From positions 1-48,447 of the forward strand of contig CAIZWN010000029.1 of assembly GCA_903936705.1 (NCBI GenBank): a stretch of DNA of 48,447 nucleotides, written 5' to 3'. Shown here one piece after another: positions 12,901 to 21,639 of the stretch (within the stretch, counting starts at the first letter, position 1; every line of letters begins with the position of its first letter). A program made the translations under genes and the position numbers. Below the pieces are notes generated by a model. It was not told where the DNA came from. It was given only the letters and a program-made list of their open reading frames with translations, and made no database searches. Origin of the DNA: an uncultured Myxococcales bacterium. Lineage in GTDB: Bacteria > Myxococcota_A > UBA9042 > DTJE01.

Positions 12901-15900
12901 CATCTCGGCATCGACAATAGCGGTCCACTTCTCGATGCCGCCATCCAGAAGAACGACCGTCCGGCCGATGGCGTCCGAATGGACCACGACATCAAGCAAA
13001 TCTCCGGCCCGGACAAAGGCGCCAGCGGGGTCGGCGATCGACAGTGTCGGCGCCAGTGTATCGACAGTGGCATTGTAGTAGACCACCGACTCGGACTGCG
13101 GCAAGGCGCTGTAGTTGCCCACCAGGTCCCTGACCTTCGCGTAGACCTGGTTTTCACCTTCGTAAAGCGTGGTGTTCACCAGGGCGTCGCCTGTAAAGGT
13201 AGTCAGCGTGGAGGCATCCAGCCCGTTGACAACCAGGGTCAATTCGCCTGGCTCGGAGGCAACGATCTTCATAGAGAAGACCCGATCAGCAGCCAACTGT
13301 TCCGCAATATTCAGTACACCCGTGGGTGGCAAAATGTCCGATGGACAAGACAGTTCGGATACAACCGGGGCGACGGTGTCCTGGAAGATGTAGCGGAATT
13401 GTTCCTCTGCCACGGGACTGTCGGCCGAAGAGGGCCATGGCTGTCCCTGGGCAAGGCGGCCTTCGGCAACAAGGGTGTGGGATCCGTCCAGCAGACCGTT
13501 CACCACGACCGACGTGGAAGTCGAGCCGTAGTTGGAAACAAGGGCCACCTGCCTGTATCCCTGCGTGCTGCAGAGGGGGCCGCTCAGTCCAGGGCGGTTG
13601 CTGCAAATACGGAGGTTATCGATCCCGGGGGGGAGTGCCGAAACCGCTACCATCACGTTCCTGGCGGTCTCAATACCCCATGGAGTAGCGCAGAATCCAT
13701 CGGCGCACACGGCACTTGCAGCGCACGGCAACACCGAGGAACATGCGACGCGATTCACGAACGTCGGCGAAACCAGACGGACCACGGGTCTGCTGACGAT
13801 CACGTCTACGAGTCTGGTCAGCGAACCCTGGTTGCCGGCCGAATCGGCCGTCCGGGCGGTCAACGTATACGTACCGTCCAGCAACGTGGCTTGTGGCAAT
13901 GTGATCAACTGTGCGGTTCCATCAGGCACTGCCATGGTTAATGTCGTCTGGACCTGGCCAGGTTCACGGCCTGCAGTTTCGTACACGACGGTAACGACGC
14001 TGCCTAGTTCGAGGCCCGACACGATGACCTTGAAAGTGAATTGCAGACCAGGAACGGCCGGATCCGGGGATTCGTCGAACGAGTAAGTCAGCGAGTCGAT
14101 GGTCGGGTCCGGTTGCTGGAAGGACGCGATCACGGGCGCAATACGATCGACACTTACCGTAATTGGCTGGGCGCTGGCCGACTGGCCGGCCAGGTCCGTT
14201 GCGGCCGCGTCCAATGTGCACGACGACTGATCGGACAGCAATACGTTGTCAAACTTCAGAACGCCTGTCGCGTCGGCTGAGCCGTTGTACACGATTGTTG
14301 AGGTGCCGCACGTGACCGTCAGTTGGCCTGTCGAGTCCTTTTCGAGGTTCTGTCCGTCGACGAGGACGTCGATGATGCAGTCCAGGCTTCCCGGCAAGCA
14401 TGCCGTGGTCAAGAGCGATATGGATTGGTCGCTGGCTGGCACCCTGAAGGTCAACACTGGCAGGCTGTCCTTGAAGCGCAGCACGCGCGGGGCCGAGAAG
14501 CCCTCGTTGCCGCCTACCGTGGCACTGGCTACAAAACTCTGAGGAGTGGTTGTCAGTACGTCAATCGAGATTGTTGCGATGCCATTGGAGTCTGTGGTCA
14601 GCGGGTATTGGGTTGTGCCATCGACCGTAAGCGTGACCGGCAAGTCCGCCTGTGCGACGTCGGCAACGTCGGTGACGCTGATGGCAAGGTCGAAAGGCAG
14701 AACGGCAATGGGGCCGTTCTGAGCCGGGGTGATTATGCGAACCCGCGGTCCGGACAATATCAGTTGAATGGTTCGCGCGACGGTTGCCCCGACGTTCCCG
14801 CCGGTGTCGGTTGCCTGGGCAGACACTTCGTTATTTCCGGGGATCAGGGTGACGCCAGGGAAGGTCGCAACCGATGCGTCTGGCGCCATGGTCTGGCATG
14901 AGCGGTCACCGTTCACGGTAAGGCACACGATTGTTCCCGGGCCGCCGCCGGAAAGAACCGTGACTTCAATCGTGGTCTGGTAGCCAGGAGCGGTTGCGTC
15001 CTGGTCTGCTTCCAATGGGTTCCCGCCCGCAGGGTCCAGCGTGCCGGTCCCGGGCGAGGTGATGACCACTTCCGGTGCAGCCGTGTCCAGCGTAAAGGTT
15101 GTTCTGGTAACGCTGGCCGGATTGTCGGAAGCCAGGTTCCCGAACACGTCAACAGCATCAGTGTAGAGGGTCCAAACGCCATCAGGCAGGGGTTGTCCGC
15201 CGACCAGCAGCGGCAACGTAAAGACCAGACCGTCGTTCCGTATGGGGCTTGCGGGCGTGAACAACAATACCTCCAGGCCCCCCTGGTCCAGAATACCAAT
15301 AGTCGGCACGACGTCGTTCAGGCTGGAAGTACTCAGAACCACAGGAATACTTGTGCTGTTGACAAAGGATCCTTCGGCCGGCCTAAGAATGTCCATGACC
15401 GGGGCAGGAAGGCCGACCGTGAATGCGACCTCGCTGGAACGGGAAGGGTTGGCAGCATCGTCGATGACCTGGCAAATCAGCGATGTATTCCTGGTCTGTA
15501 CCGAAAGGGAAATAGGCACAGTGTACTGCCCGTCCACCGAGGGGGTATCAACCAACAGAGAACCGACGTTTACGAAGGGCGTGCCAAAGCGGCCCTCGCG
15601 ACAGCGGACGGTCATTGTTGTTCCGGAGGTAAGTCCTTCATTGACGATCACGGCCGTCGTCTCGTAGATCATGGGAGTCGAAGGGTTTCCGTCATTCTTG
15701 GCCAGCAGGACTTCGCCTGCCATCGGCGAGACCAGAACGATTGTTGCCGTGGTTACGAGGGCCGTGAACTCGCGCTCGACGGTGCCAATGCGGCCACATG
15801 AATCCGACGCCTTTGCCACCAGTTTGTAGACGCCATCGATGGTGATGCCGAGGTCGTTTACTTGCCACTGGCCGCTGATTGCGTCCGGTTGCGGCGTGCC

Positions 15901-16965
15901 TGCGACTTCCGACCTGAAACTGACCTCCACTGGTTCGCCCGCCTTCGCGCCGGTGACGGTTCCGGATGTGTTGAACGTCAGGCCGTTCGATGGATCTGCA
16001 TCATTGTCGTCCTTCAGGGTCAGGACGGCCTTGGACGGTTGGTCGATGGTCAACACCGGGTCAACCAGGTCTAGTACGAACGGGAGATCCGCCGTAGAAG
16101 CAGCGCGGCTGGGTGATGCCGTGTCCGAGACCTCGGCCGACACCTGGACCGTCACGCCGTCCACCCCGTCGGTGTGATCCAGCAAGGTCACGCGAATCTT
16201 GGTCGATCCTGTAGAGGCAAGTGATGACGGATCGCTGAATATGGAGTTCCCGTCGGACGTTACCTTGATTCGTGCCGTCGTGCATGTGCGTTCAGGGTTG
16301 GATACGATGAAATCCACCTGAAAGCCTGGGGTGGTCGGGTCAACGTCGGCCAGCAGGCAGGACGTGTTCGTTGGCAACAAGACAATGCCGCAACTTCCGA
16401 TATCGACCTTGGCGATCTTGGTAACCTCGCCGCTGGCCTGCTGCAGGTTGGTAGCCTCGGCCTTCACTTCATAGCCGGTGGTGTTGTTGGTCATTACGAT
16501 GTTCGTGAATTCTGCCGTTCCGATACCTGAGGTTTCATTGACCACAACATTTACGGTCGATACGAGGTTGCCCGCCACGAACAGGCGGACGGCTGCGCCG
16601 TTCTCCAGGTTCTTTGAGGTGATCGTGATATCCATCTGGAACCCGGGGCTGTCCAGGTAGGCGGTTGGTTCGTCTTCCTTGAACAGGCTTACTTCGGCCG
16701 TGTCCGCGCCCTTTGGACCTGACGCCGTGTTGAACACCATCGTTAATTCGGGCGTCAGTGGGACATCGGTGGCGTCGTCGGGCGTCAAATCGGCGTCTGA
16801 AACAGTGTCAACATCCGGAAAATCTGGGGAATCGACCGTATCGACGTCGAGAGTGTCATCAACTGGAGTGAGGTCGGAGGCCGAGTTGCCGATTGTTCCG
16901 CCGGCACAGGCGCCGCCTGAAAGAATCAGAACTACAAACAATAATTCCAATGACTTACGATTCAC
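9922..16965 (-). CDS. giant Ig-like repeat / FG-GAP surface lipoprotein (2347 aa)
   Basis: The signal segment ends in LSGGAC, a degenerate lipobox with Cys20 as possible lipidation site. A linker rich in Asp, Thr, Val and Pro (about residues 30-70) follows. Residues 75-1735 are a long series of roughly 90-130-residue Ig-like domains recognisable by recurring joints such as DTAAPEVVITSP, DRIAPVIAS and VDTIVPNVVL. Next is a fibronectin-III-like stretch (about 1735-1877), then FG-GAP/integrin-alpha repeats (about 1880-2347) with calcium-binding loops DIDGDGRGD, DLNHDGVED, DFNGDGVGD, DIDGDGMDE and DFNDDGFPD, probably a beta-propeller. It should be an outer-surface adhesion or binding protein. GTG 16965 overlaps the PqqD-like gene by 11 nt, with GGAGG six bases upstream. 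Why it belongs to a peptide-modification operon is unknown. Confidence 0.9.
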   Translation of the reverse strand: MNRKSLELLFVVLILSGGACAGGTIGNSASDLTPVDDTLDVDTVDSPDFPDVDTVSDADLTPDDATDVPLTPELTMVFNTASGPKGADTAEVSLFKEDEPTAYLDSPGFQMDITITSKNLENGAAVRLFVAGNLVSTVNVVVNETSGIGTAEFTNIVMTNNTTGYEVKAEATNLQQASGEVTKIAKVDIGSCGIVLLPTNTSCLLADVDPTTPGFQVDFIVSNPERTCTTARIKVTSDGNSIFSDPSSLASTGSTKIRVTLLDHTDGVDGVTVQVSAEVSDTASPSRAASTADLPFVLDLVDPVLTIDQPSKAVLTLKDDNDADPSNGLTFNTSGTVTGAKAGEPVEVSFRSEVAGTPQPDAISGQWQVNDLGITIDGVYKLVAKASDSCGRIGTVEREFTALVTTATIVLVSPMAGEVLLAKNDGNPSTPMIYETTAVIVNEGLTSGTTMTVRCREGRFGTPFVNVGSLLVDTPSVDGQYTVPISLSVQTRNTSLICQVIDDAANPSRSSEVAFTVGLPAPVMDILRPAEGSFVNSTSIPVVLSTSSLNDVVPTIGILDQGGLEVLLFTPASPIRNDGLVFTLPLLVGGQPLPDGVWTLYTDAVDVFGNLASDNPASVTRTTFTLDTAAPEVVITSPGTGTLDPAGGNPLEADQDATAPGYQTTIEVTVLSGGGPGTIVCLTVNGDRSCQTMAPDASVATFPGVTLIPGNNEVSAQATDTGGNVGATVARTIQLILSGPRVRIITPAQNGPIAVLPFDLAISVTDVADVAQADLPVTLTVDGTTQYPLTTDSNGIATISIDVLTTTPQSFVASATVGGNEGFSAPRVLRFKDSLPVLTFRVPASDQSISLLTTACLPGSLDCIIDVLVDGQNLEKDSTGQLTVTCGTSTIVYNGSADATGVLKFDNVLLSDQSSCTLDAAATDLAGQSASAQPITVSVDRIAPVIASFQQPDPTIDSLTYSFDESPDPAVPGLQFTFKVIVSGLELGSVVTVVYETAGREPGQVQTTLTMAVPDGTAQLITLPQATLLDGTYTLTARTADSAGNQGSLTRLVDVIVSRPVVRLVSPTFVNRVACSSVLPCAASAVCADGFCATPWGIETARNVMVAVSALPPGIDNLRICSNRPGLSGPLCSTQGYRQVALVSNYGSTSTSVVVNGLLDGSHTLVAEGRLAQGQPWPSSADSPVAEEQFRYIFQDTVAPVVSELSCPSDILPPTGVLNIAEQLAADRVFSMKIVASEPGELTLVVNGLDASTLTTFTGDALVNTTLYEGENQVYAKVRDLVGNYSALPQSESVVYYNATVDTLAPTLSIADPAGAFVRAGDLLDVVVHSDAIGRTVVLLDGGIEKWTAIVDAEMTAKFPFTSMPILTDGNHSLEVTVSDEAGNPASATRAVTVDTIVPNVVLDKPVSGLVLDDSDDAQPLVPGFQIEVSLGTDSLDGSGWQIQLALNCDATFTTCDPPTRIAQGAITNAGGLEPSVFPTLPVTATSYFKVIAVVADSAGNQGSASANLTLNLVNCQVGVAGIGSGQYVNNQHCPTPGTNCPTASISVTVNVSAACAAATTARLTKTIGGTIVATEDKPIVDWVATFTVTVDNGTTPSFEAQAIDGSTPAGSSGALTRIVDLQDPVVSFTAPASGSANKWGVTADKVPGTPGLQRTLTVQATDINLMGGTMDALVMGAQSIPTSNLSLPYALSVSPTTLDLDATLPDQSNDTVSISVTDAAGNIATSSFTAQVDLQPPASPTLETLAPADLNRRRPAVTLRWAAVADNGTTGVPATSYDIRYSPLPITSDAEFARACSVAGLAYTAAVPVPAAPGSAESITITGPDVRNPNVTENGTPCKFIPGTNDNETNYAFAVRAIDAVGNVSPLVASSFMDVDVALRYANISGSVAPFNDPLMNKRVAWVGDIDGDGRGDIALGGGGTGTMANTFCIVYGNSSGQDKTIPPLIISAATGPSHQCLSGATGSNFGIPVERGGDLNHDGVEDLLVGEGTTPNQTMKVWFGVAGGRLAALPNLTFTGIQSSLAAVSTAGGGDFNGDGVGDLLVGSQANSIVYMVPGNSSWTAATNLAINLSDADVRTAHGIVPLMMTDGDASTRFGTRVAFVGDIDGDGMDEAAVSTYAVPSQVLVIKGRALTGLTDISVAVTSGGRDNLTVIRLAPDAPNAALNFGATSIAGRYDFDGDNSPEIVVTHSAATPFVFPQNKTIFIFRGGYLKTQFGQTVQINATPVVGTDILGNERGLVIAGSFERAIPIGNFDDDPNGPSVDLVHVMAASAVNGKVHIRRNLKDPAGSFDYGTLPYGSPALVDPIDQTGLKFGYFGAYPIGDFNDDGFPDLLVGTNGSGYATILY

Positions 16966-17257
16966 TTTTGTCCTCCAGGACTATTCTCTCGAGAACTTCC
17001 CGTGACAGCAGGTCATCCAGGAAGGTTCCTACATCGGAAGGTACGTCCAGGTCTTTAGTGTCGAACTCCTTGCCAACGGCGGTCACGATCTCGTCCAGCG
17101 ACCTAGGGGGGGCATCCTTCAGATATCCAAGGATAAAGCCTCCAACCGGGTCCGAAACGGTGTGAAAGGCGCTGTCGGCCGACAGCAGAAAATGCTGTTC
17201 GTCCAAAGACCTATAGACGACATCCTTCCGAAAACGGAAAAGTGGATGATATTCCAT
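16955..17257 (-). CDS. PqqD-like peptide chaperone / RiPP recognition element
   Basis: The product is a 100-aa standalone PqqD-family protein. The pattern is typical: an N-terminal strand region (FRFRKDVVYRSL...FLLSADSAFHTVSDP) followed by helices with SLDEIVTAVGKEFD and DVGTFLDDLLSREVLE, the winged-helix fold that holds precursor leader peptides and hands them to radical SAM enzymes. It is the first gene of the operon, and its partner enzyme lacks a fused recognition domain. ATG 17257 is preferred over TTG 17293, because the TTG lies inside the predicted -35 box and the spacing from the -10 box puts the transcript start at this ATG, giving a leaderless or nearly leaderless mRNA. Confidence 0.88.
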   Translation of the reverse strand: MEYHPLFRFRKDVVYRSLDEQHFLLSADSAFHTVSDPVGGFILGYLKDAPPRSLDEIVTAVGKEFDTKDLDVPSDVGTFLDDLLSREVLERIVLEDKSES

Positions 17258-17264
17258 AGGCCGA

Positions 17265-17293
17265 AGAATAGCTGACAGGGGTGTAACCGTCAA
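17265..17293 (-). promoter_or_regulatory. sigma-70-type promoter of the peptide-modification operon
   Basis: On the minus strand TTGACG (17293-17288) is followed after exactly 17 nt by TATTCT (17270-17265). The first ATG of the operon starts eight nucleotides past the -10 box, so transcription would begin on or next to the start codon, and no Shine-Dalgarno is present before it. The 84-nt gap after galT contains only this element. Confidence 0.6.
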
Positions 17294-17341
17294 TTTCCGG
17301 CGGCCTGTGCGAGGTTCGGTCGAACGCGATAAATCAGCAAG

Positions 17342-18379
17342 TCAGGACGGATTGAACCGAACCTCTCGAAGGAATCGCGCGGCATCCTCGGGGGGGGTTG
17401 GGTTAATGTAGAAGCCGCTGCCCCACTCGAAGCCGGCGGTCTTCGTCAAGCGAGGAAGTATCTCGATGTGCCAGTGCCAGTCCTGTTCGATAGTGGACCA
17501 ATAACCCGGTCGGCGCGTCATCATGTGGTACGACGGTGCCGTGTGCAGCAGGAAGTTGTATGGAGGATCGTCCAGGCTGGCCTTCATGCGTCTGATGACC
17601 TCCCGCAGGTGGCGAGCCAGGCTGAATATCCGTCCGTCATCCAGCGCGGCGTAGTCTGAGTCGTGGTGCAGCGGGGCCACGCACATCTCGAACGGGAAGC
17701 GTGAAGCGTAGGGACACCAGGTTACGAAGTCCCCGTCCTTGGCCACGATCCTGGTCTGGTTGCCCAGTTCCTGCGCAATGATGTCGCAGAAGATGCATCG
17801 CTCCTTGAGGGCGTAGTGATCGCGGGCGCTTTGGAGTTCAACGGACACCGTTCGTGGAGTGATCGGCGTTGCGATCAACTGGGAATGTGGGTGTTCCAAA
17901 GATGCACCGGCGGCCGAGCCGCGGTTCCTGAAGATCAGGATATAGCGGAATCGCAAGTCGCGCTGCAGGTCGATGATCCGCTCGCGGTACATTCGCAGGA
18001 CCGCGGCGACGTCCTCGATGGGGAGGTCGGCCAAATCCATGTCGTGGTGCGGGGTCTCGATGATGACCTCGTGTGCGCCCACCCCGTTCATCCTGTCGTA
18101 CTGACCGACGGCAGCGCGTTCAAGGTCGCCCTCGATCCGCAGGGCCGGGAACTTGTTTGCGACAACGCGGACCTTCCAGGCGTCGGGCGAGGCTGGGTCC
18201 GGAAAGGAATGGATTTGTGGCGGCGTCGATTCCTCGTGCCCGGGGCAGAAGGGGCAGGTCTCGCGGCCCGAAGTGGCGCCTTTTGAGCGATCAACCAGGA
18301 ATTCCTGCGGCCTGCTGGCCCGTTCGGTCGAAATGATGACCCAGCGCTTTTGCACCGGGTCGTGGCGGAGCTCGGGCAT
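17342..18379 (-). CDS. galT: galactose-1-phosphate uridylyltransferase
   Basis: The product is a 345-aa GalT of the HIT-fold family, which exchanges UMP between UDP-glucose and galactose-1-phosphate in the Leloir pathway. It starts MPELRHDPVQKRWVIIS, a family-typical opening. CPFCPGHE provides the first pair of metal ligands, and SLEHPHSQLIATP carries the catalytic HPH histidine that becomes uridylylated. ATG 18379 is preceded by GGAGGG at good spacing. It starts 17 nt after the GH57 stop, so the two form a small carbohydrate operon. ADP-glucose-type relatives exist, so nucleotide specificity is not certain. Confidence 0.9.
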   Translation of the reverse strand: MPELRHDPVQKRWVIISTERASRPQEFLVDRSKGATSGRETCPFCPGHEESTPPQIHSFPDPASPDAWKVRVVANKFPALRIEGDLERAAVGQYDRMNGVGAHEVIIETPHHDMDLADLPIEDVAAVLRMYRERIIDLQRDLRFRYILIFRNRGSAAGASLEHPHSQLIATPITPRTVSVELQSARDHYALKERCIFCDIIAQELGNQTRIVAKDGDFVTWCPYASRFPFEMCVAPLHHDSDYAALDDGRIFSLARHLREVIRRMKASLDDPPYNFLLHTAPSYHMMTRRPGYWSTIEQDWHWHIEILPRLTKTAGFEWGSGFYINPTPPEDAARFLREVRFNPS

Positions 18380-18395
18380 CAGGCCCTCCAGGTGG

Positions 18396-20534
18396 TCAAG
18401 CGAACCATTGGGAGCGCACGATTCCGTTCGGGTCGCACGCGACATCGATGACGGCGTCCCAGGGGAATCGCTCGTCCGAAAGGTCGGCACTTCCTAGCAC
18501 AAGGTGGAACTCGATGGCAAACGGCCGGCGGGCTTCCCTCCAGGGCTGGAAAATGTCCAGGGGCAGCGAGATTTCCAGGACGTCGCCGACTGCGGCCTTC
18601 GTGTCGGCCAGTCTGGCAGCAGTTCCGGCCGAGTCGATCAGTTCCACCACAAGACCTTCGTTTTCGTGACGAATCATCACGACCTGGGGCTGTGGACGGG
18701 AGATCTGGAGGCGCAACCAGTCCCCGTTCTTCAGCAATTCTTCCATGGGGCGGAAGCCATCGACCCTGATGAACAAGTTGTTTTCGTCGAACCCGAAACG
18801 CACCCCCGAAACAAGGGGCTGGAGGCGGTGGATCGAACCTTGCTGGAACAGGCAACACCCAGCTCCAACCCACTTGTAATAGCTGTCTCGATTCCCGGTG
18901 ATTGCCGGGGAAATCCGGGCTGTTGGTGGATGGACATGGACTCCTGTCCGGTCGCGCTCGAGGGGGCGATCCAGGTGGTCCGGGGGTTGAAGCCCTAGTT
19001 CCTCGTGGATGACGCGGAGGTTCTGGCGGAACAGGTAGTCGAATTCGCGTTCGTGAATGGACGAGTGGCCTTCGCCGAACCACCAGAACCAGTCGGATGC
19101 TTCGGCACGCATCAGCAGACTCTGTATGCGTTCGATCTTGTCATGTGCCAGGGTCTGGGTGTCGCGCGCCACGTCGATCGTTTCTGCCAGAAAGGACCAC
19201 GCGCGATTCTTTATGGGGTCTCCGATCCAGGTGTTCAGATTGCCGTCGATCCAGGACCCGGTTGCCAGGAAGTCCAGCGGTTCGCCAGGTCCGTGTTGAT
19301 CAAGGTACTCGCTGAATGTTACCGGCGTTGCAAAGTCCGAAGAGGATACGGCCTGGTACAGCGCGTCCAGGAATGGGTAGCCGCCGTCCGGGAAATGTTC
19401 CCAGGCGTTTTCTCCGTCCAGTGCGACCACCACGACCGATCGGTCATCGTCAGTGGCCTCGGCCCGATGGCGCAGTTCCCTCATGAAGGAATTGACGGCC
19501 TTTTCGCGCGGCCACTGCGAGTACACGAACCCTATCTGGTCCGACAGGAAGTGGTCGCGGAAGAAGATCGAAACCCCGGCGTAGGAGTGTGGCCGCAGGC
19601 GCTCGTGCAGGGTCATCGAGCCGCCCAGGGATCGGCGCAGGATTTCCTCGTCGGTGCAGATCCAGCGCATGCCTCGAGATCCCAGCATCCGGACGGAGGC
19701 CTCGGAAACGGCACCCTCGGCCGGCCACATCCCCGCGGGACGGCGGCCGAAAGTCTGTTCGAAGTAACGGAGCCCCTGGTCAACCTGGCGCTCGGCTTCC
19801 TCGGCAGCCTCGACCCTGGCCCAGGGCAGGCGTGTTGTCGGGTTGGCCTCGGTCGCAGCATGAGTCGAGCACAACAGCGGCAGGATTGGATGGTTGAACG
19901 GGGATGTGGACAGTTCCATCTGGCCCGAGTTCCACAGGTCGCGGTACAGGGGAACGATTTTCCCCAGGAATTCGCGTCCGATTGACAGCAATCGGTCTCG
20001 ATCGTCGGCAGAAAAATCCTGGCCCTTTTCCGCGATGGCTTGCACCTCGGGGTTTTGCTGCAACGTGGGACCGCACCATACCAGCAGGAAAAGGACCACC
20101 AGATCCCTGAAGTCTCGCGTGCTGAAACCGCTTGAAGCATTGCCCGAAGCTGCCGATGCGTGCAGGTTGTTGAACAGTTCTACGTATCGAGGAAAACGGG
20201 TCAACATGGTTTCTCGATTGATGCCGAAACACGTTCGCAGGAGGAACTCGCTGTCGGCCTTGGTCAATTGGTCCGGGTCCTTCAACATCACCTGCAGGGT
20301 CTGGTCGGGTATCAGGCCAGGTTCAGCATATCGAGACAGACCCTCCAGAAGGCTTGGAGTGAAGTTCACCACCGTTCGCATTTGCGGGTTTCGTTGTGCG
20401 ACGGACCCCATGTCATAGTAGTCCTTGGTGCCGTGGAGATAAGTCCACGGCAGCAGGAATAGACCAGACCTTGGCTCTTCGTAGGGGGGCTGGTGCATGT
20501 GCCAGAGGAATGCGACCGAGATTCGGTGTTTCAT
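18396..20534 (-). CDS. glycoside hydrolase family 57 protein (amylase or glucanotransferase type)
   Basis: The product is a 712-aa GH57 enzyme. The N-terminus shows the family signature FLWHMHQPPYEEP; GMWPAEGAVSEAS near residue 260 carries the likely nucleophile Glu; and VALDGENAWEHF near 365 corresponds to conserved region 4 with the acid/base Asp. The C-terminal part after about residue 480 is a beta-rich domain usual in this family. Family members cut or transfer alpha-1,4/1,6 glucans, so a role in glycogen turnover fits the adjacent galT. ATG 20534 is chosen because it directly precedes the conserved motif; the 100 in-frame residues upstream look like noncoding translation. No clear Shine-Dalgarno is visible. 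Confidence 0.87.
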   Translation of the reverse strand: MKHRISVAFLWHMHQPPYEEPRSGLFLLPWTYLHGTKDYYDMGSVAQRNPQMRTVVNFTPSLLEGLSRYAEPGLIPDQTLQVMLKDPDQLTKADSEFLLRTCFGINRETMLTRFPRYVELFNNLHASAASGNASSGFSTRDFRDLVVLFLLVWCGPTLQQNPEVQAIAEKGQDFSADDRDRLLSIGREFLGKIVPLYRDLWNSGQMELSTSPFNHPILPLLCSTHAATEANPTTRLPWARVEAAEEAERQVDQGLRYFEQTFGRRPAGMWPAEGAVSEASVRMLGSRGMRWICTDEEILRRSLGGSMTLHERLRPHSYAGVSIFFRDHFLSDQIGFVYSQWPREKAVNSFMRELRHRAEATDDDRSVVVVALDGENAWEHFPDGGYPFLDALYQAVSSSDFATPVTFSEYLDQHGPGEPLDFLATGSWIDGNLNTWIGDPIKNRAWSFLAETIDVARDTQTLAHDKIERIQSLLMRAEASDWFWWFGEGHSSIHEREFDYLFRQNLRVIHEELGLQPPDHLDRPLERDRTGVHVHPPTARISPAITGNRDSYYKWVGAGCCLFQQGSIHRLQPLVSGVRFGFDENNLFIRVDGFRPMEELLKNGDWLRLQISRPQPQVVMIRHENEGLVVELIDSAGTAARLADTKAAVGDVLEISLPLDIFQPWREARRPFAIEFHLVLGSADLSDERFPWDAVIDVACDPNGIVRSQWFA

Positions 20535-20718
20535 GGGTGGAGGATACCATACGGCTGTCGGAACGAGGCTCGTGCCGCGGTTCGCATTAGCCGCTCGGCT
20601 TGCCGAAACAAGGGCGCGACGATGGCTGGAGATGTCGGAAGTCGCGTGTGGGGCGGAGGCGCTGTAGAATCCTGTCGCAATTGAAGTTTCCGGGCGCGGC
20701 CCGGTCCGGAGGGACCCG

Positions 20719-21639
20719 ATGGTTGGAGTTGATGACGAGGCGACCGTCCGAATCCCGGGCAGGTTGCTGTCCATGGCCGAAGTTGCCGAGGCCTTGTGCC
20801 AGGCACATGACGGCCTGGCGCGGTTGCGTGACAACGGGAACGATCATCGCCAGCTTCCGTCCAGAGGGGCGTTGGTAGAGGCGGTTGACGCCCTGCGCTC
20901 GGTTCTGTTTCCTGGGTACGTTGGCGAGCCGGATGTTCGGCGCGAGGGGTTGCTGTTCCACCTGGGCGCTACGCTGGACCGGGCGATCCGGGTCATACGC
21001 GAGCAGATCGAGCGCGGGCTTTGTTTTTCGGGATGCCTGATCCCCGACCACTGCCCGACTTGCGCAAAACGGGCGGACGAGTTGACCGCACAGTTCGTGG
21101 CCAGGCTGCCCGAGGTGCGACGCCTGCTGGCAACGGATGTTCAGGCGGCCTACGAGGGTGACCCGGCCGCTACCAGTCCTGACGAAGCGATCTTCTGCTA
21201 TCCGGGGATTTTGGCCGTGACGATTCAGCGTCTGGCCCACGAGCTGTACGTCCTGGGTGTGCCGTTGATCCCGCGGATCCTGACCGAGCATGCCCATTCG
21301 CTGACCGGCATCGACATCCATCCTGGCGCCGCGATCGGCGAGCGGTTTTTCATTGACCACGGCACCGGAGTGGTCATCGGAGAAACGTGCGTAATCGGTC
21401 GTAACGTGCGGATCTATCAGGGTGTGACGCTGGGGGCTAAATCATTCCCCATGGACGCCGAAGGCCATCCGATCAAGGGGATTCCTCGCCACCCGATTGT
21501 AGAGGATGACGTCATTATCTACTCGGGGGCAACGGTTCTGGGTCGCGTTACCATTGGTGCCGGCTCGACAGTGGGAGGAAACGTTTGGCTGACGCAGTCC
21601 GTCCCGCCGGGAAGCCGCGTTTCCAAGGAACCAGCCTGA
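20719..21639 (+). CDS. cysE: serine O-acetyltransferase
   Basis: The product is a 306-aa acetyltransferase making O-acetylserine from serine and acetyl-CoA, the first step of cysteine synthesis. The C-terminal half is a left-handed beta-helix with hexapeptide repeats (GIDIHPGAAIGERFFIDHG, VVIGETCVIGRNV, VTIGAGSTVGGNVW). Active-site His residues are in DIHPG and FIDHGTG. The N-terminal half is the helical serine acetyltransferase domain, longer than in the short EpsC form. ATG 20719 has GGAGGG about eight bases upstream. It is divergent from the GH57 gene across 184 nt; a TAGAAT sequence at 20665-20670 may be its -10 box, but no good -35 is seen. Confidence 0.92.
   Translation: MVGVDDEATVRIPGRLLSMAEVAEALCQAHDGLARLRDNGNDHRQLPSRGALVEAVDALRSVLFPGYVGEPDVRREGLLFHLGATLDRAIRVIREQIERGLCFSGCLIPDHCPTCAKRADELTAQFVARLPEVRRLLATDVQAAYEGDPAATSPDEAIFCYPGILAVTIQRLAHELYVLGVPLIPRILTEHAHSLTGIDIHPGAAIGERFFIDHGTGVVIGETCVIGRNVRIYQGVTLGAKSFPMDAEGHPIKGIPRHPIVEDDVIIYSGATVLGRVTIGAGSTVGGNVWLTQSVPPGSRVSKEPA

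Noticed and set aside
12367-13941. 524-aa plus-strand ORF inside the giant lipoprotein gene
   Set aside because: It is antisense to a continuous Ig-repeat coding frame; its translation is Arg/Gly/His/Gln-rich and without recognisable motifs, typical of shadow frames in GC-rich DNA.
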